Assembly (NCBI GenBank): GCA_944325595.1
Contig: CALVAQ010000003.1
Location: forward strand, 107,565-171,564
Direction: 5' to 3'
DNA length: 64,000 bases
DNA from: Candidatus Gastranaerophilales bacterium
GTDB taxonomy: Bacteria; Cyanobacteriota; Vampirovibrionia; Gastranaerophilales; Gastranaerophilaceae
The notes under the pieces are model-generated. The model worked only from the letters and a program-made list of their open reading frames with translations, was not told where the DNA came from and did not search any database. The position numbers were made by a program, and so were the translations under genes. Positions 43,479-53,079 of the stretch are shown here, piece after piece (the stretch's first letter is position 1; every line of letters starts with the position of its first letter).

Positions 43479-44960
43479 TTAACTTATCTTAACAAAATTG
43501 TCCAGTTTTTTGGAAAGTTTTTTTGTATAGTCTGTATTTGAGGTTTTTTCGGAAAGCTTTTGTGCCTTGGTAAGAAGGTTCAGTGCTTTTTGTTTGTTTC
43601 CGAGGCTGTACATTATATCCGATGCTTTTTCGTAGTTTCTCGCCATTTTTGTGTATGAGTTTGCTCCTTCATAGAATTGGGCAGAAGATTTGTAATCCTG
43701 AAGGGCGTTGATTTTTTCATTTAATAAAGTCATAGAGTCACCAGAGCGTGACCAGATGGCACCCATTGTTTTGTTGTTGTTTGTTTCGAGTGCTATGCTT
43801 TTTGCGGTGTCATAAAACTCATGGGTTTTTGCGGCATCGTATCTTTCCGCATACATGTCTGCAATATCGGCAAGGGCTTTTGTCTGGGCGTTCAGATTCT
43901 CTGCTTCTCCCGCATAAGAAATTGCGGCAAAATAGTGATCCATTGCCGGTTCAAAGTATATTACATCATCATATATTCTTGCCATTGAATATAAAGCACG
44001 GGCTTTGAGATTGTAATCATCAGATGCTTTGTGTGCTTGATTGTAATATTTCAAAGCTTCTTCCAGATTGTCATTCCGGTCAAAAATTTGCCCGAGTTCG
44101 TAGCATGCCATGCCTTCGGCTTTATTATCACCGAGCATGTGAGCCTGTTCTATAGCTGACATAAAAGACTCTATAGCTTTTTGAGGCTGGTTTATTGCCG
44201 CATATTTTTTACCGTTTAAGAAAGCATTTTTGACCTGTTCGTTTTGCGGAATATATACCTTGGGGGCAGATGTTTGGGTTTCTTGTTGTGCTTGTTCGGC
44301 TGTGGTTTGTTCTTCCTGAAGCTTTTGAGCGTTTCTTTGAGTTGCCGCTTCTGCTCTTTCTGAAAGAGCTTGAGAAATCGGCTTCATGTCCCCTGTCTCT
44401 TTGTCGGGCAGTTTTACAAGAAAATCAGGATTTACTGTTTCGGGGTCGGATTTGTAATCAACCTGCTGCAAGAACAATGCATCAATCCAGTTTTCAACGA
44501 CTTTGGACTTTTTGTTCAAAGTTTTTGAAATAAAATCATCAAGCACTGTTGATGCGTTTTTCAGATTTGACTGAATGATTTTTTTGTTAGGTTCATTTTT
44601 CAAAGACTGTGTTTCAGCGAGAGACAGATACTGCTCAACTTCCTGAATAATATTTGGAGGTGAACCTATTGCAATGGCTGTATTTTTGAAATCAGTTAAA
44701 ATCTGGGCAATATTTACCTTTGACTTTGAGTAGTCAATTGTTGTTTTTTGACCGTTCGGAAATTCATTGTGGGAGTATGCGTTTCTTCTGCCGTTGGGGT
44801 CAGTGGCATTGTTTGTATCGGGTCTGTTCTGTCCGTCCCTGTTGAGTGTGGAAGAGCGGGCATTTTCTTTTTCTTCATCACTGTTTTGCACCGCACCCTT
44901 TGAGTTTGGCTGCGGCGGAACATATGGTTTTATTTGTATCGGATAAATGCTGTTGTACAA
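43479..44960 (-). CDS. TPR-repeat protein of unknown function
   Basis: A 493-residue protein. Residues 1-75 are polar and likely disordered (rich in N, S and P). About 90-205 is helical, and about 235-490 holds six or more TPR-type units (for example GMACYELGQIFDRNDNLEEA, ARALYSMARIYDDVIYFEPA, MGAIWSRSGDSMTLLNEKIN). No signal peptide, transmembrane helix or catalytic motif is visible. It precedes the small proline-rich gene on the same strand by 82 bp. A scaffold role is likely; partners are unknown. Confidence 0.8.
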   Translation of the reverse strand: MYNSIYPIQIKPYVPPQPNSKGAVQNSDEEKENARSSTLNRDGQNRPDTNNATDPNGRRNAYSHNEFPNGQKTTIDYSKSKVNIAQILTDFKNTAIAIGSPPNIIQEVEQYLSLAETQSLKNEPNKKIIQSNLKNASTVLDDFISKTLNKKSKVVENWIDALFLQQVDYKSDPETVNPDFLVKLPDKETGDMKPISQALSERAEAATQRNAQKLQEEQTTAEQAQQETQTSAPKVYIPQNEQVKNAFLNGKKYAAINQPQKAIESFMSAIEQAHMLGDNKAEGMACYELGQIFDRNDNLEEALKYYNQAHKASDDYNLKARALYSMARIYDDVIYFEPAMDHYFAAISYAGEAENLNAQTKALADIADMYAERYDAAKTHEFYDTAKSIALETNNNKTMGAIWSRSGDSMTLLNEKINALQDYKSSAQFYEGANSYTKMARNYEKASDIMYSLGNKQKALNLLTKAQKLSEKTSNTDYTKKLSKKLDNFVKIS

Positions 44961-45288
44961 ACTTTTATGCCCTATAAAACTTAACTGCCCGTATTTTGGT
45001 CATAATGCCCTGTTGACGATAACGGCTCTAATGAAGGTAAGTTTAGAAATTTTTCGCAAAATCATACATATAAATTAAACGAGAGCATGCATGCTTATTG
45101 AAAAAAATAGACCTGCCTTCTAATACGATTTAATGATTTTTGGCAAAAAGTCATGTTCCAATCAGATAAAAAGATGAACATGGAAAAAATTATTCATAAC
45201 AATGTATGATTTTCTGCAACTAAAGTATGTGTAGAATAGCACTATACTCCTTAAATAAAGACGACGATACGCATATCCCTAATCTAAT

Positions 45289-45321
45289 AGCTATGAACCC
45301 CTAGTTTATAGCTTTTTTTTT
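45289..45321 (+). terminator. Terminator-like hairpin with T run in the long gap
   Basis: AGCTAT (45289-45294) and ATAGCT (45308-45313) pair, followed by nine T (45313-45321): a good intrinsic-terminator shape on the + strand. No + gene ends nearby (the closest, at 42795, is 2.5 kb away beyond two minus-strand genes). It may therefore end an unannotated small RNA made from the gap. Confidence 0.5.
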
Positions 45322-45555
45322 GCGGATTTCCGGACGGGTGAAACCCGGGGAGCGAGGTATGAAGTGAGCACCAGCGAAAGTGAAGCGAACGGCAATAATC
45401 CAAGACAGCGGATTTGCCTTCTTTTCTTAGCGAGCTGAGGCGAGCTAAAGAAAATGGCTTCACGGAACAATCAATAGTTTTTTTATTGTCTAAACAAATT
45501 GTAAATAGTGAAAGAGCGGGCACGCCGTGTGAGGCAAAGATTTTTGTTTTATCTT

Positions 45556-45585
45556 CCACCCATTCTTTTTAAAAAGAACGGGTGG
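45556..45585. repeat. 30-bp near-perfect palindrome
   Basis: CCACCCATTCTTTTT is followed directly by AAAAAGAACGGGTGG; the halves are complementary but for one A/C mismatch. The central AT tract forms the loop. The symmetry allows a bidirectional terminator, or a REP-type element. It lies inside the palindrome-rich gap. Confidence 0.6.
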
Positions 45586-45754
45586 AGCCCAAGAAAGCCC
45601 GACCTGTGAAAAAGTTCGACGGAGTGAGATTTGCAAAGCAAATCAAAACATGGTGAAAAATCATTTTTGCATATCGGTAAAAGAAGTCAAAGATTAGCAG
45701 TGATACCAACGCCCGCAGCCATGAATAGCAAGGCTCGAAACAGCAACAACGGTA

Positions 45755-46498
45755 CTAGATTAAAAGCTTTTGGAGCACATACCAACCCATGTAATACCCT
45801 GCAACAGCAGGAACAAACGGCGTAGAACCGGGAGTTATTTTGTTAAATTCAAATGATTCACCGCTTGATGTTTTTATATTTTCGGTTACGGAAATTTTTT
45901 CCGACACACGGGGATTTTCTCTGCTGCAAACTGCGGTTATACCTGATTTAATTCCTCTTTTTTCAAGCTGATACAGTACATTTTTGGTAAAAACACATTT
46001 TTTGTTTTCAATATCTTTTATGTCGGTAATATAAAGCTGTGTCGGGTCTTTGCGGTTTCCTGCACCCATTGAGGTCACAACAGGGATGTTGTTTTCATGG
46101 CAATATGACAGCAGTTCAATTTTTGAACGCATTGTATCTATTGCATCAATCACAAAATCTGTTTTTTGCTCAAAACAGGTGTTTATATTTCCTTCAAAAA
46201 AGAAGTCATCAATTGTTTTTACTTTTATTTCAGGATTGATATCCTGAAGCCTGTTTTTAAAAAGGTCGGTTTTCTTTTTTCCTACTGTAGAATTCAGAGC
46301 AACAAGCTGACGGTTTATATTTGATTCCGATACCGTGTCAAAATCAATAATCGTAAAATTGCCAACACCGGCTCTTGCGAGCGATTCCAGTGCAAAGCCG
46401 CCCACCCCTCCAAGACCGAAAACCGTTATATGTTTGTCTTTCAGTCTTTTTTGTTTTTTTTTGCCCCAGATTAATTCATTGCGTGAAAAATCAGTCAT
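45755..46498 (-). CDS. tcdA: tRNA threonylcarbamoyladenosine dehydratase, TcdA-like
   Basis: A 247-residue ThiF/E1-like ATPase that cyclises t6A37 in tRNAs to ct6A. RNELIWGKKKQKRLKDKHIT, then VFGLGGVGGFALESLARAGVG is the adenylate-binding loop, and DFDTVSESNINRQL and TMRSKIELLSYCHENNI are typical of TcdA (CsdL). Length is normal (about 240-270). The gene is 7 bp downstream of a small unknown gene on the same strand; the long palindrome-rich gap lies beyond its 3' end. Confidence 0.9.
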   Translation of the reverse strand: MTDFSRNELIWGKKKQKRLKDKHITVFGLGGVGGFALESLARAGVGNFTIIDFDTVSESNINRQLVALNSTVGKKKTDLFKNRLQDINPEIKVKTIDDFFFEGNINTCFEQKTDFVIDAIDTMRSKIELLSYCHENNIPVVTSMGAGNRKDPTQLYITDIKDIENKKCVFTKNVLYQLEKRGIKSGITAVCSRENPRVSEKISVTENIKTSSGESFEFNKITPGSTPFVPAVAGYYMGWYVLQKLLI

Positions 46499-46505
46499 AA
46501 CAGTC

Positions 46506-46829
46506 CTATTTCAATGACATGCAAATGCCTTCCATGATATTCAAATAGTCAGTTTCAGGAAGGGTTGAAATTGTTTTTATTGCAACCGAAAGATCCGGAT
46601 TTTTGTCATACCAGCGTCTGCCTTTGTTGGTTTGATAAAGCCCGAGAACTCTTTCAAGTCCTATGCTCAAAGGCGCTGTTTCGTTTTCTCTGTGGACTGT
46701 TTTTATTGCACTTGCAACATTTATAATATCGTTTGATAATTTGCTCTGGATTGTCGGATGAAGTGACTTCAAAAGGTTTAAAGCCATCTGTGTTTCTTTG
46801 TGTTTATCATACCATCTCTTATTGTTCAC
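46506..46829 (-). CDS. Small protein with an internal repeat, unknown function
   Basis: A 107-residue protein that I do not recognise. It seems internally duplicated: RWYDKHKETQMALNLLKSL at about residues 5-23 and RRWYDKNPDLSVAIKTISTL at about 71-90 share W-Y-D-K followed by a helical stretch. No signal peptide or membrane segment. It stands just upstream of tcdA and divergent from rmuC. The WYDK repeats might be a small helical binding module. Confidence 0.7.
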   Translation of the reverse strand: MNNKRWYDKHKETQMALNLLKSLHPTIQSKLSNDIINVASAIKTVHRENETAPLSIGLERVLGLYQTNKGRRWYDKNPDLSVAIKTISTLPETDYLNIMEGICMSLK

Positions 46830-46942
46830 CCATTCTCCTCCCGATTAGATATAATAACTATTATATTTCTTTTTTTTCAAAATTCAACAGCTTTACAAAG
46901 TTGTGATATTATTTTATAAAACAGGCTTTACGGGAGAATTTT

Positions 46943-48052
46943 ATGAATATTGCACTTAATATACTTTTGTTTGTTGTCGGCTTTTTTGCAGGTGTTATAA
47001 CAACATTCTTTGTTATGAAAAACATTGCTGCAAAAAACGAACAAAATCTTCAAAAGGCATACTCTGATATTTACGAAAAAATGCAGCTGCAGTTTGAAAA
47101 CCTCTCAAACAGAATATTTAAAGAAACAACACAGGATTTTTCGAATACTTCGAAAGAAAAAATTGCAGAAATTTTGGAACCTTTCAAAGAAAAATTTGAA
47201 GAACTCAAAAAACAATCGACCTACAACATTGAACAGGGTGCAAAACTTGATATGCACATAAAAGAGGTCATAGAAACAGGACTCAAAATTTCAAATGATA
47301 CAAACACCCTTGCTTCGGCACTAAAAGGTGATAACATGAAACAGGGCAAATGGGGTGAGCTTATTCTGGAAAAAGTTCTGGAACTTTCAGGACTCAGAAA
47401 AGGTGAAGAATATGACACACAAACCGGTTTTGGTTCAAAAAAACCGGATGCAACAATATTTCTGCCGGACAACAAGGCAATATTTATAGATGCAAAAACC
47501 TCGCTGGCATCATACGATGCATACATAAATGCACAAAATGAACAAGAAGCACAATTTGCTCTCAAACAGTTTAAAGATTCAGTAAAAACACATATTGCTG
47601 GACTTTCAAAAAGAGAATATTTTGAAATAGAAGACCTGGTCTCTCCTGAGTATGTTTTGATGTTTATTCCGGTTGAAAGCTGCTATACAATGCTGTTTGC
47701 AGACAACGGAGAACTCTGGGAACTGGCGTGGAAAAACAAAATTATGCCGGTTTCTCCTTCCACGCTTCTTGCGGCGTTAAAAATTATAAACAGTTTTAAT
47801 ATGGTAAACAGACAAAACAAAAATGCGCAGGAAATAGCAGGACTTGCCGGAAAAATGATTGACAAATTTGCAGATATGGTAAAAGACCTGAACAATGTCC
47901 AGTCAAATCTGGCAAAAGCAATGACAAAACTCGGCGGAAGAGACAATCTCATCAGACAGTGTGAAAGGCTAACGGAACTCGGTGCAAAAAATGCAAAACA
48001 GATACCGGAACCTGCCCTGCCGGAAGAAATTAAAGATACCGTATCTGTTTAA
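46943..48052 (+). CDS. rmuC: RmuC-family DNA recombination protein
   Basis: A 369-residue protein with one N-terminal membrane helix (about 3-22), a coiled coil (about 30-115) and a restriction-nuclease-like core. GKWGELILEKVLELSGLRKG, then KPDATIFLPDNKAIFIDAK, match the PD-(D/E)xK-type core of RmuC; YVLMFIPVESCYTMLF is also typical. RmuC limits inversions at short inverted repeats in E. coli. This is of note in a window with many inverted repeats, although no link is shown. The ATG at 46943 has GGGAG about 7 bases upstream. Confidence 0.93.
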   Translation: MNIALNILLFVVGFFAGVITTFFVMKNIAAKNEQNLQKAYSDIYEKMQLQFENLSNRIFKETTQDFSNTSKEKIAEILEPFKEKFEELKKQSTYNIEQGAKLDMHIKEVIETGLKISNDTNTLASALKGDNMKQGKWGELILEKVLELSGLRKGEEYDTQTGFGSKKPDATIFLPDNKAIFIDAKTSLASYDAYINAQNEQEAQFALKQFKDSVKTHIAGLSKREYFEIEDLVSPEYVLMFIPVESCYTMLFADNGELWELAWKNKIMPVSPSTLLAALKIINSFNMVNRQNKNAQEIAGLAGKMIDKFADMVKDLNNVQSNLAKAMTKLGGRDNLIRQCERLTELGAKNAKQIPEPALPEEIKDTVSV

Positions 48053-48135
48053 AAATATACAGAATTCTAAATTTTTTGCCAGCGGCTGCGATTTTTAGTA
48101 GAATTGTGAAAGACCACAAAATACGGGGTAATTTA

Positions 48136-48888
48136 ATGACACTATCAATTGCTATCACGGGCAAGAGCGGAAGCGGAAAAACAACCGTAACAAAAAATTT
48201 TGTAAAAGTACTCAAAGAAATGTATCCGGAAAAAAGTATTCTGCTTTTTGACAACGACCTGTCCACGGAACTTGCTCACAGCTACGGGATGGATGTAAGA
48301 AACACTATCTACGGTATCAGAAGCGGAAAACACGAGTACAAAACAGGCATTCCTTCAAAAATGACAAAACAGGAGTATATTGAGTGGGCGCTTGAAGATA
48401 TTCTTGTCGAAGTTGAAGAAAATGTGGATTTGATAGTTTCGTGGCTCGTTCCTTCAAAAGACTGCCGCTGTCCGATTACCGGTCAAATCAGTGATGCCGT
48501 GATAAAACTCATAAACCAGTATGACATCGTGGTCTTTGACTGTGAATTTGACCTGAAATATCTTCATCAGCTGGTAGATATTCCCATGGATGTAACGCTT
48601 ATTATTGCAAATGCGACAGAAGAATCTATTTTTCTTGCACAAAGAATTGAAGAATTTTCCGCAAAATATGCAGCCGGCGGACAGATGGCATTGATATTGA
48701 ACAATGTGGACAACCGGCAGTACAATAAGGTTCAGGATTATTTGAGCAAATACAGTCTCGAAGTGCTCGGAGTAATTCCTCAGGACAAAGAGCTTTTTGA
48801 ACATTCTATTGATAAAAACTCAAAAATAGTGGAAGATTCTATTAAATCAATGTACTTTAGACTCAATCTTCCGCAGGTGATGAATTGA
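48136..48888 (+). CDS. CooC/MinD-like P-loop ATPase
   Basis: A 250-residue SIMIBI-class ATPase. The start used, ATG 48136, has GGGG upstream and places the P-loop AITGKSGSGKTT at residues 5-16, as in CooC. IVVFDCEF serves as Walker B and a later NNVDN sits at the usual guanine/adenine-binding position. The insert DVRNTIYGIRSGKHEYKTG, containing a CRCP pair nearby (KDCRCPITGQ), may bind metal. CooC proteins insert nickel in CO dehydrogenase; no such enzyme is visible here, so the role is open. folD follows. Confidence 0.8.
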   Translation: MTLSIAITGKSGSGKTTVTKNFVKVLKEMYPEKSILLFDNDLSTELAHSYGMDVRNTIYGIRSGKHEYKTGIPSKMTKQEYIEWALEDILVEVEENVDLIVSWLVPSKDCRCPITGQISDAVIKLINQYDIVVFDCEFDLKYLHQLVDIPMDVTLIIANATEESIFLAQRIEEFSAKYAAGGQMALILNNVDNRQYNKVQDYLSKYSLEVLGVIPQDKELFEHSIDKNSKIVEDSIKSMYFRLNLPQVMN

Positions 48889-48900
48889 TAAGGACTTTTT

Positions 48901-49746
48901 ATGGCAATACTGATAGACGGCAAAAAGGTAGCAAAAGAAATACTTGAAAATCTTGCGGATGAAACGGTTTTTATGAACCCGGTTCCGGGGCTTGCCGTGA
49001 TAATTGTCGGCGAAGATGCCGCAAGCAAAATTTATGTCAATTCAAAAAAGAAAAAAGCGGCAGAACTCGGCTTTAATTCTATTGTTGTTGAATTGCCGGA
49101 GAATGTTTCTCAGCAGGAACTCTTGAACAAAATTGAAGAACTTAACAATGATGACAAAATCGATGGAATACTTGTTCAAATGCCGCTGCCGGAGCACATA
49201 AATAAAAATGATGTAATTGAAAAAATAAATCCGCTGAAAGACGTTGATTGTTTTCATCCGTACAATGTCGGAAAAATTGCCTCGGGTAACAAGCCCTATG
49301 TATATCCATGTACGCCGAAGGGGATTATAAGACTTTTGGAATATTATGATATCGAAATTGAAGGCAAAAATACCGTTGTCGTTGGAAGATCAAATATTGT
49401 CGGCAGACCGATGGCACAAATGCTGTTGAATATGAATGCTACAGTTACAATCTGTCACAGCAGGACAAAAAATCTTGGAGAAATTACAAAAACAGCTGAT
49501 ATTTTGATTTGTGCGGCAGGAAAAGCAAATTTAATAACAGAAGATATGGTAAAAGACGGTGCTGTCGTGATAGATGTTGGTATCAACAGAAACAAAGACG
49601 GAAAACTCTGCGGTGATGTGGATTTTTCTTCCGTAGAAAAAAAAGCTTCTTATATTACGCCTGTTCCGGGCGGTGTCGGTCCTATGACAATCTGCTCACT
49701 AATGGTCAATACGATTGATTTACACAGGATACAAAAAAATATATAA
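48901..49746 (+). CDS. folD: Bifunctional methylenetetrahydrofolate dehydrogenase/cyclohydrolase
   Basis: A 281-residue one-carbon enzyme. GLAVIIVGEDAASKIYVNSK (Y and K of the catalytic centre), DGILVQMPLPEHIN, and PCTPKGIIRLLE are diagnostic, as is GRSNIVGRPMAQML of the NADP loop and PVPGGVGPMTICSLMVNT at the C-terminus. It converts 5,10-methylene-THF to 10-formyl-THF, supplying purine and formyl-Met synthesis. It starts 12 bp after the CooC-like gene, so the two may share one mRNA. Confidence 0.97.
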   Translation: MAILIDGKKVAKEILENLADETVFMNPVPGLAVIIVGEDAASKIYVNSKKKKAAELGFNSIVVELPENVSQQELLNKIEELNNDDKIDGILVQMPLPEHINKNDVIEKINPLKDVDCFHPYNVGKIASGNKPYVYPCTPKGIIRLLEYYDIEIEGKNTVVVGRSNIVGRPMAQMLLNMNATVTICHSRTKNLGEITKTADILICAAGKANLITEDMVKDGAVVIDVGINRNKDGKLCGDVDFSSVEKKASYITPVPGGVGPMTICSLMVNTIDLHRIQKNI

Positions 49747-49785
49747 TTTTGGAGTCAGGTATTATGAAAAAGAGGACTTTTATAT

Positions 49786-50970
49786 ATGACAAATTCGGCA
49801 CAGAATTTTGTAACATACTTTAATTCAAAAGTATTTCCCGAAGCACAATCCGTTGAAAAAAGCAGAAAAAAAGCGCTTGTAATTTGTACGGTAATTGCTG
49901 TATTCGCTGCAGTGCTTTCTGCTTTAATGACAATACCGGCTGTTCCGTCAAAAATAAAAGACATATCAGAGCTGATTAATCCAATTATTATATTTGCAAT
50001 ATCCTTTTGCTGCATTAGTTTTACATTTTCTTTTTTTATAAGAAAAATATACGGGCTTTCCGCAAAGAAAAGACTTTTGCCGTTATTATTAAATTTCTGG
50101 GGTAGTTTTGAGTATATTCCTCCGGAAAATGTTTTTACTGCAATATACAATTCATTGAAAAATAAAACAGGACTCAAAGGAATTTTTGATGAACTTACAC
50201 AAAACAAGCACAGTAAAATTTCTTTAAATCCGGGGTTAATGCTTCGTTTGATAAGGTTCGAAAATATTGATTACGATGACAAGATTGCCGGAAAATATAA
50301 CGATACAGATATAGAGGTTAATGAGATTGCTACATATTATGTAGACATGGATAAAGATGGGCGAAAAACAAAAAGATACACGTTCAAAGGAGTAGCTTTT
50401 AGTGCGGCATTGAACAAGAATTTTAAAGGTGTTACTGCTATATCAAATACACATATTGATAAGTCGGATTTTAACCGTATTCCAAAACATCAGCAATTGA
50501 ATTCAATGAGACTGTCCGATGTTCTGAAACTTGGCAAACAAATTGCTGATGCTGCTCAAAATGAAGACAAAGCAAATGAATTGAAAGAAAAACTGGAACA
50601 AGACAGCCAAAAAGATGGTATCAGAAGAAGAGATATTCTTGATGTCAAGGATGTTCTGCTTGAAGACCCCGAATTCAAAAAAAGATTTCATGTATGCTCT
50701 ACAGACCAGATAGAAGCCAGATATATTTTGACTACCGCATTTATGAACAGATTTTTAAAAATAGCATCAAAATTTAACTACAAACTAAAAGCTATTTTTG
50801 CAGAAAATAATGTTTATATTTTTATAGAAAATCGCAGAAAAAACTGGTTTGAGATACCATTTTTTAAATCCGCTGTTGATATTAACAATTACAATGAATT
50901 TTTAAATGATTTTACAAAACTGCTTGCAATTACAGATGAACTCAAACTTAATCAAAATATAGGTATGTAA
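49786..50970 (+). CDS. DUF3137-domain membrane protein
   Basis: A 394-residue protein with two membrane helices (about 25-47 and 63-83) followed by a cytoplasmic or external soluble domain matching DUF3137 (for example IDYDDKIAGKYNDTDIEVNE, then TFKGVAFSAALNKNFKGVTA and an EARYILTTAFMNRFLKIA block). The domain's function is not known. The gene follows folD by 39 bp. No catalytic residues can be named. Confidence 0.82.
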   Translation: MTNSAQNFVTYFNSKVFPEAQSVEKSRKKALVICTVIAVFAAVLSALMTIPAVPSKIKDISELINPIIIFAISFCCISFTFSFFIRKIYGLSAKKRLLPLLLNFWGSFEYIPPENVFTAIYNSLKNKTGLKGIFDELTQNKHSKISLNPGLMLRLIRFENIDYDDKIAGKYNDTDIEVNEIATYYVDMDKDGRKTKRYTFKGVAFSAALNKNFKGVTAISNTHIDKSDFNRIPKHQQLNSMRLSDVLKLGKQIADAAQNEDKANELKEKLEQDSQKDGIRRRDILDVKDVLLEDPEFKKRFHVCSTDQIEARYILTTAFMNRFLKIASKFNYKLKAIFAENNVYIFIENRRKNWFEIPFFKSAVDINNYNEFLNDFTKLLAITDELKLNQNIGM

Positions 50971-51032
50971 AATATTGATATAAAGACCGAAATATACTAT
51001 AATCCGAATATACTAGTAATTCAGGTGAACAA

Positions 51033-51380
51033 ATGGCAAAACATAACGATACAATTCCAATAGAAGTATGTATTTTAACAGTAGACCACGATATTAAAGG
51101 TACCGTGCATGTTTCAAAATACACAAACACCAATCGTGAGTTGACTGATTTGTTAAACGACAAAGAAAGAAGATTTCTCGCCGTTACAAATGTGGAAATA
51201 TACCCGCGCAACTCAAATCAGCCGCCCAGACGCTACAATTTTCTTGAAATACATATGGACTATGTTTTGATGGTTCATCCGTCTTCTCAAGTTGTGTTTA
51301 AAGAATCATCCAAAGCACAGGAAGACATTGCAAGATTTAGAGAATTGAGGAACAAACTCAGTCAGACAAAACCGTTCTAA
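51033..51380 (+). CDS. Small conserved protein, DUF6812-like
   Basis: A 115-residue all-beta-looking protein: VCILTVDHDIKGTVHVSKYT, then RFLAVTNVEIYPR and NFLEIHMDYVLMVHPSSQV. This resembles a family of small proteins (DUF6812) found in Cyanobacteria and relatives, though I cannot confirm it. No signal or membrane segment. It lies between the DUF3137 gene and a glycosyltransferase gene on the same strand. Function unknown. Confidence 0.7.
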   Translation: MAKHNDTIPIEVCILTVDHDIKGTVHVSKYTNTNRELTDLLNDKERRFLAVTNVEIYPRNSNQPPRRYNFLEIHMDYVLMVHPSSQVVFKESSKAQEDIARFRELRNKLSQTKPF

Positions 51381-51410
51381 TTTGTCGACCGGAGTTTGGT
51401 CGGGATATTT

Positions 51411-52415
51411 ATGAAAGAGCCGAAAAAGATTTTAGCATTGAATTTTGGCGGAATAGGGGATGAAATCCTGTTTTTGCCTGCTTTGTCGAGTTTAAAAAAA
51501 GAATTTCCGGATGCAAAAATTACACTTGCTCTGGAGCCAAGAAGCAAATCCGTCAAAGATTTGTCAAACTTGATAGATGACGTTATCTGTGTGGATATCA
51601 AGGGAAAACACAAATATATTGAACTGTTAAAGTTTGTTTTTAAAGCAATGACCGGCAGGTTTGATATGGTTTTTTCTTCCGGTGCAAACAGTCTAATACC
51701 CGTGTTGCTTTTTATGACGGGGATAAAATACAGATACGGTTTTGAAAGCGGCTTTGGAAACGGTATTTTGAGCAGACTTCTTCTGACCAAAGCCGTAAAA
51801 CTTGAAAAGCAGCAGTATGCATCTGCAATGTATCATGAACTTGTGACTCCCGTTACAAATCAAAAAACACTGTACCCTGAAATAGATGCAGGAGAGGTCG
51901 AGAAAGAACCGAATTCCGTGCTCATCCATCCGGGTGTCAGCAAAATGAGTGTCACAAGAAATATGATAAAAACCTGGACTCCTGAGGTCTGGGCTGAACT
52001 TGTAAAAAAAGTTTTGGAAACAGGAAAAAAAGTCTATTTGATTGGCGGACCCGACGATAAAGAGTGTATTGAAAAAATAGTTGAAATAGTCGGAGATATG
52101 CCTAATTTTGAAAATCTATACGGAACAACAAAAAATATTATGGATTTGGCACGCCTGACAAAAAAGGCTGAGGTTTTGATTTGTTCCGATTCCGCACCTA
52201 TGCATATAGGAGTCGGTGTCGGTACAAAGACTCTGGCTTTGTTTGGACCGACCGATGAAAAGAAACTTATCCCCGAAAATGAAAAGTATATTGCAATAAA
52301 AAATACAAAATGCTCATGCAGACCATGCCTGTGGGATAAAAGACAAACAACGTGTGATGATTTAGACTGCTTAAAAATAGACCTGAACGAGGTCATTAAA
52401 CTCATTCAGGTCTAG
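51411..52415 (+). CDS. Glycosyltransferase family 9 (heptosyltransferase-like)
   Basis: About 334 residues with the ATG at 51411; a TTG 15 bases earlier gives five more residues. The N-terminal ILALNFGGIGDEILFLPAL is the GT9 start pattern (G-x-x-G-D), and VLIHPGVSKMSVTRNM, VYLIGGPDDKE, DLARLTKKAEVLICSDSAP-M-H and ALFGPTD are typical of ADP-heptose transferases. Members build the LPS core; other donors occur too. The C-terminal CSCRPCLWDKRQTTCDDLDC is cysteine-rich, perhaps a metal site, as in some family members. Confidence 0.88.
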   Translation: MKEPKKILALNFGGIGDEILFLPALSSLKKEFPDAKITLALEPRSKSVKDLSNLIDDVICVDIKGKHKYIELLKFVFKAMTGRFDMVFSSGANSLIPVLLFMTGIKYRYGFESGFGNGILSRLLLTKAVKLEKQQYASAMYHELVTPVTNQKTLYPEIDAGEVEKEPNSVLIHPGVSKMSVTRNMIKTWTPEVWAELVKKVLETGKKVYLIGGPDDKECIEKIVEIVGDMPNFENLYGTTKNIMDLARLTKKAEVLICSDSAPMHIGVGVGTKTLALFGPTDEKKLIPENEKYIAIKNTKCSCRPCLWDKRQTTCDDLDCLKIDLNEVIKLIQV

Positions 52416-52434
52416 AAAACTTTGTGGTTAATTA

Positions 52435-52836
52435 TTAGCCTTTAATAAAAGCTCCGTCTGTTCCTTTAGGCAGAACTACTGCAAAACCCAAAATATTCTT
52501 TTTGACTTCAAAACCTGCAGGCAATTCTCTTGTGCCGGCTCTAAAGTTGAAGAAATTATTGCATATTGCATAACTGCCAAAACCATTCATTACAAATTTT
52601 GCATTTTCAGGAAGTTTTCCTGATTTGTTAATTTGATCTACCTGTTCGTCTGTCAACACACTGAACATCAATCTTGCCGTGCTGATTTCCGGAGGTTGTA
52701 CATTTCTTTTTTTAGAAGAAACTTCTACTTCATCAGTTCTGTTTTCCGGTTTAAATTCCGGTTTTTCTCCTTCTTGTTTTTGTCTGAAGCTCACTGCTGC
52801 CGGTTGAGTTGCACCAATTGCCTGAATTCCTGTCAT
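52435..52836 (-). CDS. Small lineage-type protein of unknown function
   Basis: A 133-residue protein. The N-terminal part (AAVSFRQKQEGEKPEFKPEN) is polar and starts with a short variant of the P-x-F-[K/R] motif found in other unknown proteins of the window. A more ordered block follows at about 52-130 (ARLMFSVLTDEQVDQINKSG, NAKFVMNGFGSYAICNNFFN). I recognise no family. It converges with the GT9 gene (19-bp gap). The 243 bp upstream are AT-rich and should contain its promoter and that of the oppB-type gene. Confidence 0.65.
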   Translation of the reverse strand: MTGIQAIGATQPAAVSFRQKQEGEKPEFKPENRTDEVEVSSKKRNVQPPEISTARLMFSVLTDEQVDQINKSGKLPENAKFVMNGFGSYAICNNFFNFRAGTRELPAGFEVKKNILGFAVVLPKGTDGAFIKG

Positions 52837-53079
52837 TTTTACTTACTCCTTCACTATTTTGGATTTTATGATATTAGTAAAAACAATGAAATTAAAAAGT
52901 TGTCATATAATTTAAAAATATTAAAAACTTTTAACATAACTATAATCATATATTATTCGGATAAAGGCAAAATTTAGAAATTTTAGTTTCAATATATTAT
53001 CTTTATTTTTGCAACATCTAATTACAAAACTAAACTATGAACTAATTGCAAATCTCATGCAGTTCTGTACAATAGTTTT

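Larger units (their letters stand above)
44961..45754. other. 794-bp non-coding region rich in palindromes
   Basis: No convincing gene is seen. The first 330 bases are AT-rich. After 45320 the composition rises in G and C, and words such as GAGCGAGG, GAAGTGAGC and GAAAGTGAAGCGAACG recur in shuffled form. TTTTCTTAGC (about 45422) pairs with GCTAAAGAAAA (about 45445) with one bulge. Two stronger hairpins are listed separately. Short open frames here (for example 45284-45559 on minus) lack ribosome sites and have no recognisable domain, so I did not call them. Confidence 0.55.

Noticed and set aside
45284..45559. A 91-codon minus-strand open frame in the palindrome-rich gap
   Set aside because: It has no ribosome site or known domain, runs through the hairpins and repeat words, and has an unusual composition. 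It is more likely to be chance.
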